A DNA stretch of 9,001 bases from Candidatus Ethanoperedens thermophilum (GTDB taxonomy: Archaea; Halobacteriota; Methanosarcinia; Methanosarcinales; EX4572-44), in the NCBI GenBank assembly GCA_012910725.1, contig WNEG01000048.1, forward strand, positions 1 through 9,001, written 5' to 3'. The position numbers were made by a program, and so were the translations under genes. Within the stretch, counting starts at the first letter, position 1. The number at the start of each line of letters is the position of its first letter. The notes beneath the pieces are model-generated. The model was not told where the DNA came from and made no database searches. It worked only from the letters and a program-made list of their open reading frames with translations. Below are positions 5,316 through 9,001 of the stretch, in pieces.

Positions 5316-6479
5316 ATGGAATCACTAAGAATTGGAATATTCTCCTGGGAAAGTTTGTATTCAGTTAAAGTTGGAGGCATAGCACCGCATGTGTCAGAAT
5401 TATCTGAATCTATTGTAAAAGCAGGACATGAAGTTCATGTTTTTACCAGAATGGGTAATAGATCATCGTACGATGAAATCAATGGTGTGCACTACCAGCG
5501 CGTTGGTCATGACGAATTTGGTCGTGTGACAGAACAAATGGAACATATGTGCAATGCCATGTACGACCGTTTCTTTGCTGTCGAGGAACTTTTTGGAAAA
5601 TTTGATATTTTACATGGTCACGATTGGCACCCGGTAAGAGCATTAAACCGACTCAAGATGCACAACAATCGAGATTATCTACTTACCTATCACAGCACAG
5701 AATGGGGACGAAATGGAAACAAGCATGCAGGATGGCCAGAGGCTCGCGAAATATCACACTGGGAATGGTCAGGAGGATATGAATCAAAAGAAATCATTGT
5801 AACCTCTCAACACTTAAAAAATGAGATTCAACACATCTACCAGATTCCCGAATCAAAGATAAACATCATCCCAAACGGCATATTTCCAAATAAGATAAAA
5901 AGAGATATTAACCCGCAAGAGGTAAAAGCCACTCTCGGCATCGATGACGGGGCTCACGTGGTGCTTTTCATAGGCAGGATGTGCCATCAAAAAGGTGTTG
6001 ATATGCTGGTTGAAGCTGTGCCAGCAGTCTTATCCCAGCATCCGGACATTCACTTCGTATTTATAGGAGAGGGTGAGATGCGCTCTCACTGCCAGTGGCT
6101 GGCTCATGAAAATGGCAGTGCCCATGCGTGTCATTTTCTTGGATACGCTCCAAGTGAAGTGTTTCTTAACTGGATGAATGCATGCGATCTCGTTGTAGTG
6201 CCAAGCCGTAATGAACCGTTTGGAATCGTGGTGCTTGAGGCATGGGATGCAGAAAAGCCAGTTATTGGTACAGATGCTGTGCAATTGATCAATAACTTTC
6301 ATGACGGTATCCTTGCAGATCAAACGCCTGGATCCCTTGCATGGTGCATCAACTATGCTTTTGGCGACATTGCAAAGACCGCTCTTATGGGCATCACAGG
6401 CAGGAAGCGTTTGATGAAAAACTATACCTGGAAGAAGATTGCGAAAGATACCTGTAAGGCATATAAGAAACTTTTATAG
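5316..6479 (+). CDS. GT-B glycosyltransferase, glycogen-synthase-like (GT4/GT5 type)
   Basis: A 387-residue retaining glycosyltransferase with two Rossmann halves. Seen: KVGGIAPHVSEL (K18, G20, G21), equivalent to the K-x-G-G sugar-nucleotide loop of glycogen synthases; LHGHDWHP (99-106); IGRMCHQKG (R221, K226) for the diphosphate; and NEPFGIVVLEAW, with the E300-x7-E308 pair of GT4/GT5 enzymes. The usual Gly-Gly segment after the second glutamate is replaced by TDAVQLINNFHDG (319-331). The K-x-G-G loop and HDWH suggest alpha-glucan synthesis or a related glucosyl transfer, but donor and acceptor cannot be fixed. No membrane segment is seen, so it is cytoplasmic or membrane-peripheral. It follows the winged-helix gene closely and ends six bases from the convergent phosphoribosyltransferase gene, leaving no room for separate terminators. 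Confidence 0.88.
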   Translation: MESLRIGIFSWESLYSVKVGGIAPHVSELSESIVKAGHEVHVFTRMGNRSSYDEINGVHYQRVGHDEFGRVTEQMEHMCNAMYDRFFAVEELFGKFDILHGHDWHPVRALNRLKMHNNRDYLLTYHSTEWGRNGNKHAGWPEAREISHWEWSGGYESKEIIVTSQHLKNEIQHIYQIPESKINIIPNGIFPNKIKRDINPQEVKATLGIDDGAHVVLFIGRMCHQKGVDMLVEAVPAVLSQHPDIHFVFIGEGEMRSHCQWLAHENGSAHACHFLGYAPSEVFLNWMNACDLVVVPSRNEPFGIVVLEAWDAEKPVIGTDAVQLINNFHDGILADQTPGSLAWCINYAFGDIAKTALMGITGRKRLMKNYTWKKIAKDTCKAYKKLL

Positions 6480-6485
6480 TCGAGT

Positions 6486-7145
6486 TTATCGTACCTGTAC
6501 CAGCGCATCTTTATTCAGTGCAATCATACCATCTGATTTCATTTCATTGAGAATTGTATCAAAGAGCTTTCTCTCAATCTCAAGGTTGAAAGATGTGCCA
6601 AGCTGGTGATAGATTTGTTCTGCTGTATGGGGTTGTGCGGTGATTTTTTTGATAAAATCCGAAGTATCTTCATATATTGACCATGGATACACTATCCACT
6701 GCCATTCATCCATCTGTTCGATAAAGAAATCTGGCTTAAATATGGATGTTTTTTTATAATGCAGGGATGCAGTAATTATTGAAGCAGTACCTCTCTCTTT
6801 CAGGTATTTAACCATTTCAAAAAGCGTGTCGCCACTGTCTGCCACGTCATCAACAACCAGCACCTTCTTTGATTCAAGGTTTGTTGTACTGCCTGTGATT
6901 TTAACCTTCTTATGTTTTGTGCCAACACCCCAGTGTTCAGCTCGAAGACACAACAAATTTCTCTCAAGCATAAAATCTGCAATCACTCTTGCAGGCACAA
7001 GCCCACCACGAGAGATAGCAATAATAACATCAGGCACGTATTTGGCTTCTTTTATTTTCATAGCCAATTCTGCTGACAGATAAAACGAATCTTCCCAGCT
7101 TACGTTATAGCAAACAATAGGGGAGGTTTCTGTGGCTGTGGTCAT
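6486..7145 (-). CDS. Purine-type phosphoribosyltransferase (xanthine/hypoxanthine-guanine family-like)
   Basis: A type I phosphoribosyltransferase of 219 residues that would join a nucleobase to PRPP in purine salvage. Seen: AISRGGLVPARV (43-54), which binds pyrophosphate, the PRPP loop VLVVDDVADSGDTL (95-108, with D99 and D100), and a hood of the xanthine-guanine PRTase kind, DEWQWIVYPW (146-155). Family members usually end near residue 160-180. Here about 50 residues more (EQIYHQLG...LALNKD region, 176-219) form a small helical, winged-helix-like tail. The base specificity is not readable from sequence. It is last in the serB operon, 15 bases after the coiled-coil gene. No clear ribosome binding site is present before ATG 7145, so translation may depend on the upstream gene. 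Confidence 0.85.
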   Translation of the reverse strand: MTTATETSPIVCYNVSWEDSFYLSAELAMKIKEAKYVPDVIIAISRGGLVPARVIADFMLERNLLCLRAEHWGVGTKHKKVKITGSTTNLESKKVLVVDDVADSGDTLFEMVKYLKERGTASIITASLHYKKTSIFKPDFFIEQMDEWQWIVYPWSIYEDTSDFIKKITAQPHTAEQIYHQLGTSFNLEIERKLFDTILNEMKSDGMIALNKDALVQVR

Positions 7146-7160
7146 TGCAAGTCTTTATTA

Positions 7161-8021
7161 TTATACTAACTTTGATCGTTGAAGTGCCATGAGTGCGTCA
7201 GTATCAAGCTTCTCTCCCCGTTTGAATTTGTCGTAGATATCTTCTGCTTCTTTTTTGGCAGCCTCTCTAACAACAGTGGTGTAATCCTCTTTCTTCTTTC
7301 GTTTGATGCCGAGAATAATTTTATTGAAATCACGAATCTCCTTTTGTGCTTTAATGAACATTTTGTGCTGTTCATCGGCAGCATCCTGAACACCAATAAA
7401 CTGCTTGTGGAGTACATCAGAGTCAGCACGCACAGAATCTGCTTGTTTGAAGAAACCAATCATTTTATCGTGATATTGCTGTGCAAGGTCAGCGTATTCC
7501 TTGACCTTGTCATGATATATTAATGCATTGTCTCGTAGCTCTTGTGCCTCTGCAAACAAAGATTTAAGCTCTTCGTTTCCCTCGAGTTCGTCTTTCTTTT
7601 TCTTGAATTCATCTCTCAAACTAGATATATTATCCACCAGTTCGCGTTCTTTCGCTGAAGACATGACTTCAGTTTGCTGTTTAAATTCTAACCGATCAAC
7701 CTCTCGACTCATTTCTTTAAGGGATGAACCGTCAGCAAGATTCAAATCTTTGCGTATCTTATCTATTTTAGCATAAACTTTGTTTGCAGCTTCGTTGAAC
7801 GGGTCTCTTTTCTTCTTGTTTTCACTGACTTGTTTGTTGTACTCATCCCTCTGCTCTTTGAGTTTTTGTGCTTCCTCGACTGCATCTTTTGTTTTGATGT
7901 TTAGTTCATTTCGCTCTGTAGCTAACCTGCTTGCTTCAATATTCAGTTCATTTCTCTTGTTTTTGCATTTCTCTGACTGATCTTTTAGCTCGTTTTTACG
8001 TGCCTGCATTTCTTCTAACAT
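7161..8021 (-). CDS. COG1340-type archaeal coiled-coil protein
   Basis: A 286-residue, highly charged protein that is almost wholly coiled coil (residues 1-240), rich in K, E, R, N and Q with heptad-like spacing. It ends in AEDIYDKFKRGEKLDTDALM, a conserved tail of the archaeal COG1340 family. No catalytic motif, signal peptide or membrane segment is seen. Genes of this family often stand next to serB in methanogens (recalled, not checked), which matches the order here. Its biochemical role is unknown; a structural or partner-binding role is the usual guess. GGAGG at 8033-8037 lies 11 bases before ATG 8021, which supports this start. It begins 26 bases after the serB stop and is followed 15 bases later by the phosphoribosyltransferase. 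Confidence 0.85.
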   Translation of the reverse strand: MLEEMQARKNELKDQSEKCKNKRNELNIEASRLATERNELNIKTKDAVEEAQKLKEQRDEYNKQVSENKKKRDPFNEAANKVYAKIDKIRKDLNLADGSSLKEMSREVDRLEFKQQTEVMSSAKERELVDNISSLRDEFKKKKDELEGNEELKSLFAEAQELRDNALIYHDKVKEYADLAQQYHDKMIGFFKQADSVRADSDVLHKQFIGVQDAADEQHKMFIKAQKEIRDFNKIILGIKRKKKEDYTTVVREAAKKEAEDIYDKFKRGEKLDTDALMALQRSKLV

Positions 8022-8047
8022 TCTTCTGGTATCCTCCCAGGTTCCAA

Positions 8048-8722
8048 CTATAGTAAACCATTATTTAGCGCTTTAATGACCGGGATTACTTTGCGCAAAT
8101 CATTGCCATCAACTACCACATCTGCATACTGCTGTAGTACTGATTTTGAATTAAAGGCAATCCTGTATCCTGCTTTTTTAAAAAGTTGAATATCATTTGC
8201 CCCATCTCCTATCACAACACACTTCTCAGGATTAACACCTTCCTGCGCTGCAATCTGGATAAGTATCTGTTCTTTTGAATCGTGTTCTGTAAGAGGCCCT
8301 GTTACTTCGCCTGCCAACACACCATCTTTAATTACGAGCGTGTTGGAATACACATAATCCATGCCAAGCTCTCGTCCGATTCGATCTGCCGATATGGTGA
8401 ATCCTCCTGATATCATAGCAGTCCGGTAGCCAAAGGCTCTAATCTGCTCCATAAGTTCATCAACGCCCTGATTATATGGCATCTTATCAGATGCTTCAAG
8501 TGCTTTTTTCATACTTAAACCTTGAAGCATAGCTACTCTTTTGCGTAGAGCATCTCCGTAATCCATCATTCCATTCATAGCATAGTTAGTGATATTAGTA
8601 ACTTCATCACCAACCCCTGCCGCTTTTGCAAGTTCATCGATGGTTTCAGCATTGATAAGGGTGCTGTCCATATCGAAAATAATCAATTTTGCATACTTGC
8701 CGTTACATGACTGCAAGTTCAT
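8048..8722 (-). CDS. serB: Phosphoserine phosphatase
   Basis: HAD-superfamily enzyme that hydrolyses phosphoserine to serine, the last step of serine synthesis. Seen, numbered from ATG 8722: FDMDSTL (D17 nucleophile, D19 acid), then AETIDELA as in SerB, ISGGF (S105), the lysine K150, and GDGANDIQLFKKAG (172-185, D173 and D177). The 224 residues are standard for archaeal SerB without an ACT domain. The frame continues upstream to a TTG at 8905, adding 61 residues with a hydrophobic stretch (ILFSLLLILLLYFVV). I reject that start because AGGTG lies five bases before ATG 8722, a TATA box lies inside the extension, and SerB is normally soluble. It heads the operon serB, coiled-coil gene, phosphoribosyltransferase. 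Confidence 0.9.
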   Translation of the reverse strand: MNLQSCNGKYAKLIIFDMDSTLINAETIDELAKAAGVGDEVTNITNYAMNGMMDYGDALRKRVAMLQGLSMKKALEASDKMPYNQGVDELMEQIRAFGYRTAMISGGFTISADRIGRELGMDYVYSNTLVIKDGVLAGEVTGPLTEHDSKEQILIQIAAQEGVNPEKCVVIGDGANDIQLFKKAGYRIAFNSKSVLQQYADVVVDGNDLRKVIPVIKALNNGLL

Positions 8723-8727
8723 TAAAA

Positions 8728-8732
8728 CACCT
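8728..8732 (-). promoter_or_regulatory. Ribosome binding site choosing the internal ATG start of serB
   Basis: The minus strand reads AGGTG five bases before ATG 8722, matching the GGTG core of the archaeal anti-Shine-Dalgarno complement. No comparable site precedes the distal TTG at 8905. Confidence 0.6.
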
Positions 8733-8819
8733 GAATAAATAGATATGGTAACTTTACTCACATCCCTTTTAACCTTTTCGGGAGTAATGCTGTATGTGTG
8801 TAGTCCCAAATGTTTTGAC

Positions 8820-8827
8820 TTTATATA
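8820..8827 (-). promoter_or_regulatory. Probable TATA box of the serB operon
   Basis: The minus strand reads TATATAAA (in GAGTATATAAAGTC) about 98 bases before the ATG at 8722. A start site about 25 bases on would give a leader of roughly 70-75 bases. The rest of the stretch to the window end (8828-9001) is AT-rich; I see no gene in it. Confidence 0.45.
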
Positions 8828-9001
8828 CTCATCTTCTTCGCATGGGACGACGAAATAAAGTAGTAAAATTAACAGAAGGGAAAATAAGATATATGATTCT
8901 GGCAAAGACTAAATTAGACTAATATAATTACAAAAAACCAGATAAAAATTCCAGGTCTGCTTAGGCAACACGTTTATCAGGACAAAATCAAATAAACTTT
9001 A

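Noticed and set aside
7179..7980. Several plus-strand frames rich in Ser, Phe and Leu
   Set aside because: They are the antisense of the Lys/Glu-rich coiled-coil gene, which creates such open frames by composition.

Overview
The window looks like a piece of archaeal chromosome, most likely from a methanogen or methane-oxidising relative (Methanosarcinales or a neighbouring lineage). The evidence is: an archaeal-type 7S SRP RNA gene with the classic helix 8 sequence; TATA-box-like promoters at the expected distances; Shine-Dalgarno sequences of the GGAGG/GGTG type; a short isopropylmalate/homocitrate synthase relative resembling AksA of coenzyme B biosynthesis; and an archaeal serB plus COG1340 coiled-coil gene pair. 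The species cannot be fixed from sequence reading alone.

Layout. 1-1186 (+): a homocitrate synthase-like gene whose 5' end lies close to the window edge. 1187-1757: 570 bases with no intact gene. It holds a decayed IS200/IS605-type element (tnpB tail plus the omega-RNA/right-end hairpin), a near-perfect 38-base palindrome, and a stretch that reads like broken coding sequence. 1758-3773 (-): a 671-residue protein joining an N-terminal GHKL ATPase to a C-terminal PD-(D/E)XK-type nuclease domain; this is the most unusual gene here and a candidate single-gene defence or DNA-processing protein. 3774-4175: AT-rich DNA with the promoter of that gene and the reading-frame remnant of another protein. 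4176-4577 (-): a small PPOX-fold flavin-binding protein. 4682-5000 (-): SRP RNA, transcribed away from the next block.

5037-6479 (+): a probable two-gene unit of a small winged-helix regulator and a glycogen-synthase-like GT4/GT5 glycosyltransferase, six bases apart. It meets, tail to tail, a minus-strand operon running 8722 to 6486: phosphoserine phosphatase (serB), a COG1340 coiled-coil protein, and a purine-type phosphoribosyltransferase. The gaps in that operon are 26 and 15 bases.

Housekeeping blocks (SRP RNA, serB operon, AksA-like gene) therefore flank a roughly 3 kb accessory segment (about 1190-4175). That segment combines a mobile-element remnant, palindromes, gene debris and the ATPase-nuclease gene, which is the pattern of a small acquired island. 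The role of the ATPase-nuclease protein is inferred, not shown.
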